Below are positions 33,202-44,924 of a stretch of 64,000 nt of DNA, piece by piece. This DNA comes from Coffea arabica (Eukaryota > Streptophyta > Magnoliopsida > Gentianales > Rubiaceae), in assembly GCF_036785885.1 (NCBI RefSeq), contig NC_092323.1:22204501-22268500 (forward strand), in the 5' to 3' direction. The stretch's first letter is position 1; the number at the start of each line of letters is the position of its first letter. The notes below the pieces were generated by a model that was not told where the DNA came from, ran no database searches, and worked only from the letters and a program-made list of their open reading frames with translations. A program made the position numbers and the translations under genes.

Positions 33202-34289
33202 CAAATTGGATATGGGGCACAAACGGTCATCATATGACTGTTCAGGAGCGGTCCTCTCACATGCTCCAACAAGAGACTCAGCAAAAGTCACATCGCAAGG
33301 GAATAAGTAGGAGACAAAATGACCTTGTTTGAATTAGTAAGGCTAAAAAAAAAAATAATAAATGATGTGTTACTTTAACAGATTCCGTCACAAAGTGTTA
33401 GGACTCCGTTCCATAGAATCCCGCCCAAATGAACAGGAAGCAGTAAAAAAAAAAGTCCCTTGCATACCCTCCAAAATAATTGCCAATATTCATTCATCCA
33501 CAACTCTAGAAAATAGGGCAAGATAGCATATGGCAAAATAACATCGTAGAATAGGAAAGTGGTAGACCAAGGGCAAAGAAGAAAAATGGTGGAAATGCAC
33601 TGTCACTTAATAAAAAATACAATGAGGAGAAGGAAGAAATAGTGGCAAAAAGGGATAGTCTCGGAAGTGTGAAATCTAAAAAAAGTTTAGGAAAGATGAA
33701 CTGAAATTGTAAAATGGGAGATGGGGGATCCGAAGCAAAGACTAAGCAGAGACATACCCAGGTAATAATACTGCAGGCTTGTCATATAATTTGCATATTT
33801 TGACAATGATGTGGAACAATTTTACTTGTACTTATTTTAAGCACACAATTTGATTGAAACACTATAAAAAAATAAAATAGAAAGTTTGTTCGGAAAACTA
33901 TATGAATACTAGGAGTTAAATATGTTGATGGACCATATAAAAGAGGAAACTGGAAGAAAATTTTGCACAACAAGTGTTTGTGAAAAAGTAAAGGACAACT
34001 GTCCAACCAATTATTGGTAGGAATTGCTAGAAGAGAATAAACAGAAGCCATGAGTTTCCACAACAATAAGAATGGTATATTCATTATACGAACTATATGA
34101 ACTTTCCACAATAAGTGAGGAGGTTTTGGGCAAGTAAAAGAATAGGGAAATTTAAAAGTTGTATTTTTTTGGGTAAGCAAGCAAATCTTATGGTGTGTAT
34201 ACTATTACTAGGTGTTTATGGGTGATCAATTTAAGATAAACTAAGACACATAGGAAGAGAAAAAGTAAAATGGCTCGTCAAAAGTAGAT

Positions 34290-35290
34290 ATATATAGGTG
34301 AAGATGTTTAGATGAGTATGTCCTAATATCATGTTGGATAGCAAATATTTTTTTAGATGAACTAATGATAGTGGAGAAATAGTGGGATGCAATGTAAATC
34401 AGTAATTGGAACTAATTGCTTTACAATTGATTGGGATTTGTATGTGTTATGCTAAATTTACACAGTGTTCAATGTGTCTCACCTATTGTTAAAAATTGGT
34501 TACAAGATTATTACGCATGCCTATACATTTTGTTGGTTACGTATTACGTCATGTGACTAATTAGTGACATTGGAGCAATGCTTTGATGCAATTGAAAATC
34601 AATAATCCATTACCATAACAATATTAAAACAAGGTATGGAAGATTGACAACAGGAGAAAAATTTACAAAGAAAGGGGGAAGGAGATAGGGAAGTGCACAC
34701 AATATACTAGCATTAACTTACCTCATGTTTACGAGTTGGTACCTATTCGTATAGTAGCAATCTAGTTGAAATGGATTGCTTCAAAATTGATTGCAATGAA
34801 TGTAGATTCTAGGTCATGTTTATTAGTCCGAATGTACACATTGTTCAGTATACCTGACATAGTGAAAAAGAATGGTTACAATGTATTTTAGTAGCGTGCC
34901 TTTATATCATGTTGAATACCTATTGTTTTTATGTGAACAAAGAGTGACAGTGTAGCAATACTCTCATATAGTTGTAAATTAGTAATCCATTAGCATAATT
35001 ATATTTAAGCAAAATCAAGAAGATTGACAATAGAAGAGAAAAAATAAAAGCAAGGAGAGGGAAGGGAAGTGCAACACTATGAATCATTAATAGTTGTTAG
35101 TTAATATTTGTCACTTGATACTTATTTGTATAGTAGCAACCCAGTATTTGAATTTCATGAAATTAAATTTGATTAGAATGAGTATGGGTTATAGTATGTA
35201 TGTGTTAGACTGAATATTCTTGACGTTGAGTGTTCTGAATATGCTATATCATACTTAGTAGTGCATTTAGAATGTATTTGACTATAACAG
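34290..35290. repeat. three degenerate ~350-bp tandem repeats
   Basis: Recurring blocks: TCATGTTGGATA or CATGTTGAATAC, AACTAATGATAG / AACAAAGAGTGACAGTGTAG, AATAATCCATTACCATAACA / AGTAATCCATTAGCATAATT, AGATTGACAA and TATTCGTATAGTAGCAA / TATTTGTATAGTAGCAA. Spacing is about 340-360 bases. No coding potential. Confidence 0.6.
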
Positions 35291-36580
35291 CATAAGCAGC
35301 AGCATCCCATAGCAATTGAGGGAGATGTGGTTGGTGAAGCACCCCTAACAAAGTCCACCATAGGTGATTTGATTCACAATTAACCTTAGCAAGCTAGTCT
35401 GATCAAGTACTATTGATGGCAATGTGATAGATATTTATGCAGCTGAATTAAAGGCACCGAAAAGCATTTCAGAGATCCCACTACCATTATAACTAGCCCC
35501 ACATTCTGGTGGTCATGCTTATAGTGGTCAGATGGCATAAACACTAGCACAGTTGGCTTTGCGAAGCATGAAAAAGAAAGGTTAGTGTAAGTTGAGAATT
35601 TAAATATTCTATGTGATAATTAATTGCAATTACTTTCTATTTTCCATTTGTAATCAATTTGGCTTAAACTATCGCTCACTATATTAAGTACTAGCATTTA
35701 CTGCTTTGGTTTACCTGTGATCTCCTAAACAATTCAATGTTTTGTCTATTTTGCTTACCAATGTGATAAATAGAACTTTGCACTTGGGTTGGTCATGGCG
35801 ACAAAGTTTCGAAAGGAAATTGACTTTAGTAGTTTCACCTTCAATGTTGTCGATATTCCTCACCTATCACCCGATAACGTGTAATTTTCTGGCGACTTTA
35901 ATATTCATGATGAAGTACCCAAATCACTGGAGCGAAAGGTTGGCTGTGCATCATTTAGATTTATTGAAATTGCTCATATCTCATAACCTGCAAAGCTAGT
36001 TGTTTATATATTGAATACCTTTTGTGGAAAAATGAATGACTGGAGTTAAAAAATTTTGCAGGAAAACGATACCAAGTATTGGTTGCTATACACAGCTTAG
36101 CTATGTACTTCAGAGTACAATGCTAACTTCAAGGAAATCATAATGACCTTGCAGATTCCTAATAGAACGAGGCTAACTCTTACCGATGCTTGAAGTCGAA
36201 TGTACATTGAAATGACTGCTTGCAAGTTAATAAACAAATGACTATATTCAGATAGTTTTTGTTTTTGTTAAGGTCAATAGATGGAAAAAGTTTATCCATA
36301 TTTGAAAAATAATAGCATTTTTTTTTGTAAATTTGTGAATGCAATGAAAATGAATAGTGTTGTAGTTGTGTACCTCTTTGTGGCAATTATTGGAGTTATT
36401 GTCCAGCACATATGTTTGACTAATTATTGGATTTCAATTGATTCCATTAAACAAAATAAAAGTTCTTCTAATACACTAAATTAATTGGTGATATTTGAGC
36501 ACTGTGTAGTACTTTTATATGAAAACAAATTGATCATGTCAAATTTAGTGCTTGTGTGCTTACATAATAGGAAATAAAGT

Positions 36581-37783
36581 GTTCCTGATCAGTATAATGC
36601 CGTTTACACAAGTTGTACATTCTTATTAATCACTTGTACAATCTCACAACACAAGTGTCATAAATTTAGTACTACTTGAATTTTAGCAATTTAGGATTCC
36701 TAACATACCATGAAAACAAACCATTCTTGATCGGCATAATACCATCTATACAATTTGTAACTCCTTATTAATTATTTATACAATTTCACAATACAAGTGT
36801 GATAAATTTAGAATTACCTAAGTTTAGGAATTCGGGATTCCTAATGTAACACAAAATAATCTATTTTCAATCAGTATAACACCATCTACACAAGTTATAC
36901 ATCCTTATTAATTGCTTTTACAACCTTACAACACAAGCATCAAATTTAGCACTACCTGAATTCTAGCAATTTTGGATTCCTAGCACAATATGAAAATAAA
37001 TCGTTCCTGATTAGTGTAACAGTGTCTACACAGTTTGCAACTCCTTATTAATTGCTTGTGTAACCTTACAATACAAGTGTAATAAATTTAGGACTACCTA
37101 AATTTTAGCAATTTTGGGCTTCTAATGTAACACAAAATAAACGATTCCTAATTAGTATAAACACTATCTACACAAGTTGTACATCTTCACTAATTGCTCG
37201 TACAACTTCACAAGACAAGCATCATAAATTTAGCACTACCTAAATTCTAGCAATTTAGAATTCCTGACACAATACCTAACCAGTGTAACATTGTCTACAC
37301 AATTTGTAAGTTCTTATTAATAGCTTGTACAACCTCACAACACAAGTGTAATAAATTTAGAACTACCTAAATTCTAGCAATTTAGGATTCCTAAAATAAC
37401 ACAAAATGCACCTTTCTTGATCAGTATAATACTTTTACACAAGTTGTACATCCTTATTAATTATATGTACAACTTTACAATATAAGCGCCATAAATTTAG
37501 CACTACCTGAGTTCTAGCAATTTAGGATTCCTAACATAACATGAAAATAAACAGTTTCTAATCGGTGTAACATCATTTGCACAATTTGTAACTCCTTATT
37601 AACTGCTTGTACAATCTCATAACATAAGTGTGATAAATTTAGGACAACCTAAGTTCTAGCAATTTAGGATTCTTAATGTAACATGAAATAATTTGTTCGT
37701 GATCAATATAACATTGTCTACACAAGTTGTACCTCCTTAATAATTGCTTGTACAACCTCAAACTACAAGTGTGATAAATTTAG
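36581..37783. repeat. satellite array with alternating A/B monomers (higher-order repeat)
   Basis: About 8.5 monomers of ~140-145 bases. Every monomer carries CAATTTAGGATTCCTAA-like and ATAAATTTAG blocks. Monomers alternate strictly: A type has ACACAAGTTGTACATCC (near 36600, 36890, 37170, 37437, 37720) and is followed by an ATGAAAATAAAC-like joint; B type has ACACAATTTGTAACTCC (near 36748, 37030, 37297, 37580) and is followed by an ACACAAAATAA-like joint. The real unit is thus an A+B dimer of about 285 bases, repeated about 4.5 times. It lies wholly inside TIR element A. Confidence 0.85.
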
Positions 37784-40023
37784 CAGCTGCTCAGGTAGGC
37801 TCTAATCATAATAATTGTGTTTCTATTATGAAGTTATACAAATAGTAAAAACTATATTACAAGTCATTTCAAGAACATTACATCCATTCCTTGCCCTCTA
37901 TGAACAATTTGCAAATCTGATTAAGATGAATATAAATAATTTCATGTTTTGTAATTCACTTTAAACTCTAAAAATTTACACAACTGATTTGTTGGTGCCA
38001 CAAACAAAGATACATAAAAATTTATTGGTCGATGTTACAATGTTAACATTGTTCTTATGGCTAGTTGGATGTGATTTCTATTGTCTCTTGGCTGTGGTGA
38101 TAGTAATAAACCAACCTACACATTAAATGGATCACTGTCAATTAAACATAACAAAGGAGGAGGGTTGTACAAGCATAGCAATGGTACTCAAATCTTCTTC
38201 AACAAATACAATTATAGATTACTTGGACAAATAAGAGGACTGCATTGCTTGCTTTTTCGTGTAAATTTGGTGAAATTGCCAAAGAGGTCTAAACTTTTCA
38301 CAAAATGCAACAAAAATATTGTGAGTGAGAAAGGTTCATTTACAACAACTTATTAGCTATAACAAGTACCTTGAATGATTGCAAAGAAAGCTATATAGTA
38401 CCCTTGACAAGACTATATTTGTTGTAAAATTTATAGGCATTATCTTCTGTGTCAAACTCCATTCCTAATTGCGGAGTTCCACTTTTTGTCCACTTGTTGC
38501 TTTCCACAATGCCAATTCCTAAAAATCACGCATGTATGTTAGTTGAATTTATGACTACGCCAGCATACAAAACATACAACACTACACCATAACCACTAAC
38601 AATATGCACACTTTACAAAAATATGCAAATATGAACTATACCAAAGTTTCTAAAATGCAATCTAGCTCACATAGCTACATTCTTTGCGCTATACAAACTA
38701 TGTAAGGAAGAGAAAGGTGAAGGCTTAATTATATTCATACTGACAAATTAACAAATTGCAACTCACAAGGTCTATACTTCTAAAAAACACCATGTTCATA
38801 AGGTATATCATGTAAATTAGCACTAAATTATACAAAAGCAAATCCAATCCAAGATGTTGCACGAGTTTGAGACTTCTACAACTAGTAAAAAGGTGTTCAT
38901 ATCATTGCCCTCCATTTTACAATATACATACCGTAATTTTCACCTAACAAGATATACACTATGGGAAACATATTGTACACAACCACACACCATGCGTACA
39001 CTTAGTTCTTTATCGATGAGCAACAAATTACACACTCTAACAGACACCAAGTACATCACTTAGTTCTTTATATATGTCGTGCCATCCACTTAATAACTTA
39101 TGATTTACTCATAAATCATATTTGGGCAATGCATACTCTCTAACAATGCATACTCTCTAAAGCTTGATGGCAAAGTGACGAAATTTGCACATGTGCACTC
39201 ATACCAAACTAGTGTAACTATTGCATCGCTTTTTGTACAAGCGCATAAACACAATGATTGGCTATCACGTAATTGCTCATCATTTTATCATATAGTCCTC
39301 ATAAACAAACTTTACAAATGATTTCTTTCACCGATTACGATTATATATTTTTGAGCCTACAAGTAACCACAATTCAATAAATGGGTCAGTGCCATTACCT
39401 TCGTCGGACTCCGACATTGTGTTTGACCACGATGTTGTGTATGGTTTGTTTCAAATCGTTGTGCACTTTACCGAATTTACCGAAGATGGATATAGCTGTA
39501 TTTGGTCTCTTCCCTATTTCATATCACCCTCATTATGCTTGGTGGTCGAAATATTGTGTGGTACAAAGTTACTGTACCTTTCTTCTCGATGATTCCATAG
39601 TTGAAATCCACCACTAACATAAGAAAGACAAAGTGCACCTTCCTTCTTCAGTTCAAATTACCCCACACATCTCCTTCCAATAGATTCTGCCCTCCTCCCC
39701 AAAACTTAATGTATGCAAGTTTATCTTTCTACTGATTTTTTCCTTTCCTAGCTAGACAGAGAATGGTGTTTTGTTCAATATTATGGTAGGTGATTTTTCC
39801 AACGAAATCACAAATTCATTTGAAATTTTGAAATTTTGAAAAGCCAGTTTGGCTTTAACAGAGTCTGTTAGGGTAAGCAATCCCTTTTATTTTTTTTTCA
39901 TTAGCCTAACTAACTGAAACGAGGTCATTTTGACTTTGCTTATTCCTTGGCGACGTGGCTATTGCTGGACCTCTTGTTTCGTAATGTGAGAGGATCGCTC
40001 CTGAACGGTTCCTCTGATGACCA

Positions 40024-41285
40024 CATTTGGATATGGGGCACAAACGATCAACAGATGGACTGTTCAGGAGCGGTCCTCTCACATGCTCCAACAAGAGGCT
40101 CAGCAAGAGCCACGTCACAAGGGAATACGTAGAAGACAAAATGACCTCGTTTCAATTAGTAAGGCTCAAAAAAAAAATTAAACGTGTGTTACTTTAACGG
40201 TTTCCGTCACAAAGCATTAGGACTCCGTTCCATAGAATCCCGCTTAAATGAATAGGAAGTAGTCATTGAAACAAAAAAAAAAAAAGTCCCTTGCATTCCC
40301 TCCAAAATAATTGCCAATATTCATTCATCCACAGCTCTAGAAAATTGGGCAAGATAGCATATGGCAAAATAACATCGTAGAATAGGAAAGTGGCTGACCA
40401 AGGGCAAAGAAGAAAAATGGTGGAAATGCACTGTCACCTAATAGAAATTACAATGAGGAGAAGGAAGAAATAGTGGCAAAAGGGATAATCTCGGAAGTGT
40501 GAAATCTAAAAACGTTTAGGGAAGATGAACCCGAATTGTAAAATAGAAGATGGGGGATCCGAAGCAAAGACTAAGCAGAGACATACCCAGGTAATAATAC
40601 TACAAGCTTATCACATAATTTGCATATTTTGACAATGATGCGGAACAATTTTACTTGTACTTGTTTTAAGCACACAACTTGACTGAAACACTATAAAAAA
40701 AATAAAATACAAAGTTTGTTCGGGAAACTATATGAACACTAGGAGTTAAATATGTTGATGGACCATATAAAAGAGGAAAGTGGAAGAAAATTTTGCACAA
40801 CAAGTGTTTGTGAAAAAGTAAAGGACAACTGTCCAACCAATTATTGGTAGGAATTGCTAGTAGAGGATAAACAGAAGCCATGAGTTTCCACAATAATAAG
40901 ATTCTGCCCTCCTCCCCAAAACTTAATGTATGCAAGTTTATCTTTCTACTGATTTTTTCCTTTCCTAGCTAGATAGAGAATGGTGTTTTGTTCAATATTA
41001 TGGTAGGTGATTTTTGCCGGGTTTCATTTCAAAGTCACAAACCAAATCACAAATTCATTTCAAATTTTGAAATTTTGAAAAGCCAGTTTGGCTCTAACAG
41101 AGTCTGTTAGGGTAAGCAATCCCTTTTATTTTTTTTTCATTAGCCTAACTAACCGAAACGAGGTCATTTTTGCTTTGCTTATTCCTTGGCGACGTGGCTA
41201 TTGCTGGACCTCTTGTTTCAAAATGTGAGAGGACCGCTCCTGAATGGTTCCTCTGATGACCGTTTGTGCCCTATATCCAATTTTG
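40024..41285. mobile_element. long-TIR DNA element B, deletion derivative of A
   Basis: The left part (40024-40900) repeats 33205-34080 almost line by line, and the right part (40900-41285) repeats 39680-40020 but with a more complete tip ending TATATCCAATTTTG. The central 5.5 kb of element A, including the satellite, is absent. It abuts the truncated right end of A near 40020, giving the order left-TIR, right-TIR, left-TIR, right-TIR. Confidence 0.7.
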
Positions 41286-41656
41286 AGGCTGTCTGGTGGG
41301 CCCGAGATTTGATTGTGAGAAGAAGTAACTGGTTGCATGCCAGAAGTGAGAGTGGTAACATGACCCTTGCACGCTTTGCTATATATTTTTTATTATTTTT
41401 AACCTCAAATTTTAGACACACATATCTTTTATATTATACATCCAAATTAGGCATATAATATGTCGTTGAAAAGCTTATTAAACGTAATTTCAAATGAGAT
41501 TGATATTGACGTATTTTTGGATGACATATCAATGCAAAAATTTGGTTTAAAGAAGTGAATTTAACTTGTAATTTGAAAAAAAATTGTTAAAATAATTATT
41601 TTTTTCTTCTTATTTGGTTGAAGTGTATACATATTATACATTATTTATTGTACATG

Positions 41657-43034
41657 TGGATAATTTCAAAAACTTCCTCCGAGGTTTCTCGTGATATCAT
41701 TCAACTTTTTTGAGATTTTTGAATCTTACTTATCTCTTGTGTCAGCTTGACAAAATGATACAAACTCGACCTAGTAAGAATCTGTCTTAAAAAACCAAGT
41801 TGATCAGGCAGTGGAAAGATCTATTTTGACTAGGTTATGGAACAATAACTATCATATTAGATCTAAAGAGAACCCATCTCTAGAAACCTAATGGATTGAT
41901 TATTGGTTTGAAAGAGCATGATGATGTGATCGTCTTGCCTTGAACATCATAAGTATCAAAGTTAAATACTTGATACAATTCAAAAAGAAACTCAAGTTCC
42001 ATCAAGGAACTCCATAAACTAGAACAATTCACTCGAAATTTTATTACTTAGCCCTAAAAACGTTGCAAGGGGCTATATTTATAGCCTTACAAGACAAAAT
42101 CTAAACTAAATAACTCACAGTCCAATTAAGAAGCTTATTGCTGGCCAATTACAAGGAAATAATTAACAAAATGACCTAATTAACCAATGGACTTGACAAC
42201 TAATTCGATTCAACTCAACATGAGATCTTGGACCAAGTTTATTCCTAGCAAATTAATTAGAAATATTGAAAATAAACTACTAAACTACTAATAAAAACTC
42301 GAACTACTTGAAGCTTGAAACACGGCCCATAAGCAACCCATATGTAGCCTATATCTCGCATCACAAAACTAAATATTCCTATTAAAAGTCATAAATTGAC
42401 AACATTACCTTTGCTCTTAATAACTATTTATCCAAAAAGTCAAAATAGAATAAAATTTTTAAACAAAAAAATATAGATTAAAAATATAAATTGCTATCTA
42501 ATAATATTTTATATTTCTCTATTTCAAGATCGTGGTAGGATGGCAAAGAACATGGGTAAATTAAATCTAGTCAAAATCAACCATTTAGAAGGCTTTTGGT
42601 GAATAATTAACGACTTGAAAAATTTCATAGACAGTTATTAAAAAACCAAGAAATTTTTTTAGGAAATAGATTTTAATCCACGATGTAGTTTAAGTTATAC
42701 TAAAAACTAAAATAATCTCTTTCTACATGTGAATTTTTAAGGTGTGAATTTTACTTTTGTTCCAATACAACTAAAATAAATTGTTTTAGTCAATAAATTT
42801 ACACCTTATAAAAATTTAACCTTATTTTATTTTTTATTATTGCTGTAAACTTCATAAGTATGATAACATAAGGGTAGTATTGGAACAAAAGTTCTATCTT
42901 TCTTACATTTCCTCCAAAGGGGTTAAAATGTTACAAATAATGTCAATTTAGGAGAAGTAAGTTAGATTTTAGAAATCTCAAGGAAGCTGAGTGATATTAC
43001 AAGAAATCTTATGGAAGGTTTCTAATATTATCCC
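41657..43034. mobile_element. TIR element, 1.4 kb, MULE-like
   Basis: The left end reads GGATAATTTCAAAAACTTCC and the reverse complement of the right end GGGATAATATTAGAAACCTT; homology continues through TCTCGTGATATCATTCAAC / TCTTGTAATATCACTCAGC for about 85 bases. Flanking nonamers TTGTACATG (41648-41656) and TTACACATA (43035-43043) agree at six of nine places, all differences being transitions, consistent with an old nine-base target duplication. No gene is visible inside. Confidence 0.65.
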
Positions 43035-43360
43035 TTACACATAATTAAGAAGTTGTGCTCATCAATTGAAAAAATTGAATTTGCAAACATGAGAAAAAGA
43101 TGTATATCTATGCAACTATAGGCATATTTTAAGAACTGATTGATATACTTTATAGAGTTAGAATTTCAAATTTAGGCCTTTCTATTGTTGTATGTTTTTT
43201 TCTCGCTATGTAATTTTCATACTTTACTTAAAAAAGTAATAATTATTCTTAAAATTTGTGACAATGAGTAAAAATTTGATATGATATGGAGCCCCTCCCC
43301 CCTACGAAGATCTCACATGCGAAAGTTATTCAAGTTTTAAGTTGTGTCGTTCATTTGGTC

Positions 43361-44010
43361 TTGTTGAGCAAGGGCTAATTTGTTATTTATTTGCTATTTT
43401 GGTTATTTATTTTAGTTTAATAAATTCGGCCAAACTACCCTTATTTTGACCGAACATTAGATAGTATTTTTTACTTAATAAATTCGGCCAAGTTGTCCTA
43501 GTCTAGCCGAATTATTAGTCCTTAAATTTAGGGTTTAGATTGAATCCAATTCACTTTAGGATTCTAGTTTCAGTGAATCTAATTCACTTTAGTTCTTCTA
43601 ATTTTGTATGGCTATATATAGCCCAAGTAAGAGACCTTCAAAATCAGTTTTTGATTCAATAAAATTGTGAGTTTTTACTTTTCTCTTTCCAAGAGAGCTT
43701 CTTTGAATATTTGAGAATCTGAGACCTTCAAAAGCAGTTTTTGATTCAATAAAATTGTGAGTTTTTACTTTTCTCTTTCCAAGAGAGCTTCTTTGAATAT
43801 TTGAGAATCTTTCTCAAGTTATTCAAGTAAACTTATCAATCAAGTAACTCCTTGGTCGTGGCGTTCCTCTACCTATAATTTGGTTCACTAATTCATTAAA
43901 TAGTGGGTTGAGATAGTATCAATATTGTTCGCTACTTTGGGGATTAGATTGGGTCAAATTTCCACTGCTAGACCGTCGGTGTTTGTTGTCTAGATCGTGT
44001 CCAAGTGCAG
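43361..44010 (+). mobile_element. possible solo LTR or promoter-bearing repeat
   Basis: It contains GGCTATATATAGCCC (a self-complementary TATA region near 43607), a 90-base tandem duplication just after it, and a downstream region ending near CAAGTGCAGATCACA. The layout resembles a small LTR (U3-TATA-R-U5), but no matching partner, primer site or target duplication was found. Confidence 0.3.
43631..43810. repeat. 90-bp perfect-length tandem duplication
   Basis: Copies 43631-43720 and 43721-43810 begin GAGACCTTCAAAA and differ at a single base (ATCAG versus AGCAG). They lie immediately downstream of a TATA-like element, so a transcript starting there would carry a duplicated leader. Confidence 0.9.
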
Positions 44011-44498
44011 ATCACATCAAAATTAAACATTGTAAATCACTATCAAAATGAGTAAAAATGTGACAAAATTAAATATTTTGTGGTAGAATGGCCGCAGAGT
44101 TGGTAGACAAGTCAAAGAACCAGTTACTAGGGTTACTAGGGATGTTACGCTTGAAAATCACTCACAATCCCACCTAAGACGAGGAAAGTCAACGAAGTGA
44201 TGGAAACTAACAATTGCCTTTAGGAACCTCTTGATATAGGAGGGAGATGTTCCACTTTTCTTATCTTCTTTCATTTATATTTTGTACAATTAAGCATTTT
44301 TAGGTGGATATAAATAAGTATACACCATATAATTTAGTAAACTGCACCACTACATTGGAGGAGAATATTGACTTCACCTAAAGTAGCCATTTAGTACAAG
44401 TTCAAAATGTTTGACACCCTCTTTATAATGTCCCATATCAGAAGCCAAGAGCAGAAATGATATAAGTATAACATTGGACCTATGGATTATTATATAAT

Positions 44499-44719
44499 GG
44501 AAAAATGGCCAATTTAGTCCCTATACTTTTTTTTACTGTCAATTTAGCCCTTACATAATTTTTTTGGCCAATTTAATCCCTATACTTATTTATTGGTTCC
44601 AATTGAGGATCTCCGCGGCAGCGCCACCTTGTAATTGCAATCAAACGTCTAATTGAGCACTTAAGCATGGGCATTTCTGGTACTTCACTGTTGGGGCTCT
44701 TTTTCAGAAGTAAAAATCA
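44499..44719 (+). repeat. MULE left terminal inverted repeat
   Basis: It pairs with 50397-50617. Inner landmarks shared in inverse are CTCCGCGG, TCTAATTGAGCACTTAAGC, TACTTCACTGTTGGGGCT and TTTTCAGAAGTAAAAATCA. It would supply the promoter and 5' end of the transposase transcript, whose ATG lies about 205 bases further in. Confidence 0.9.
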
Positions 44720-44924
44720 AAACCAAAAATTTACCAGCACACTTTTTATCACCATTGAGAAAAACCCAAACCTGAAACCTCAACTCTTTCTTGCAAAAAC
44801 TGACTGAAATCGACTGAAATGGTGATGAATAAGGAAATGTAGTGGCATAGGAAGTCGAAGGATGGAGGTAGCAAGTGACGAAAGGCGCGAAAGAAGAAAT
44901 TTTGAGAAAGAGGGGTCAACAAAA

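Larger units (their letters stand above)
33202..40023. mobile_element. long-TIR DNA element A, ~6.8 kb
   Basis: The left end starts CAAATTGGATATGGGGCACA and contains CAGGAGCGGTCCTCTCAC and TGACCTTGTTTGAATTAGTA. The right end (about 39840-40020) holds the reverse complement of the same blocks (GTGAGAGGATCGCTCCTGAA, AACTGAAACGAGGTCATTTT). The inverted repeat is about 215 bases, moderately diverged. The interior has three ~350-bp repeats (34290-35290) and a 1.2-kb satellite array (36581-37783) and no recognised transposase. The right tip is lost where element B joins. The class is unknown; TIR length suggests a MULE-like element. No target duplication was found. Confidence 0.6.

Noticed and set aside
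33782-34180. Minus-strand frame conserved at 40666-40935 in element B
   Set aside because: The differences between the two copies are mostly amino-acid-changing (S/P, Q/H, F/S), so there is no sign of coding constraint; it is conserved because the element is duplicated.
36581-37783. Possible CRISPR-like array
   Set aside because: Repeats are contiguous with no unique spacers and the genome is a plant; it is a satellite.
33193-41288. TTTTGAGG at both outer sides of the A/B element pair as a target duplication
   Set aside because: It does not sit at equal distance from the two TIR tips, and further flanking bases disagree.
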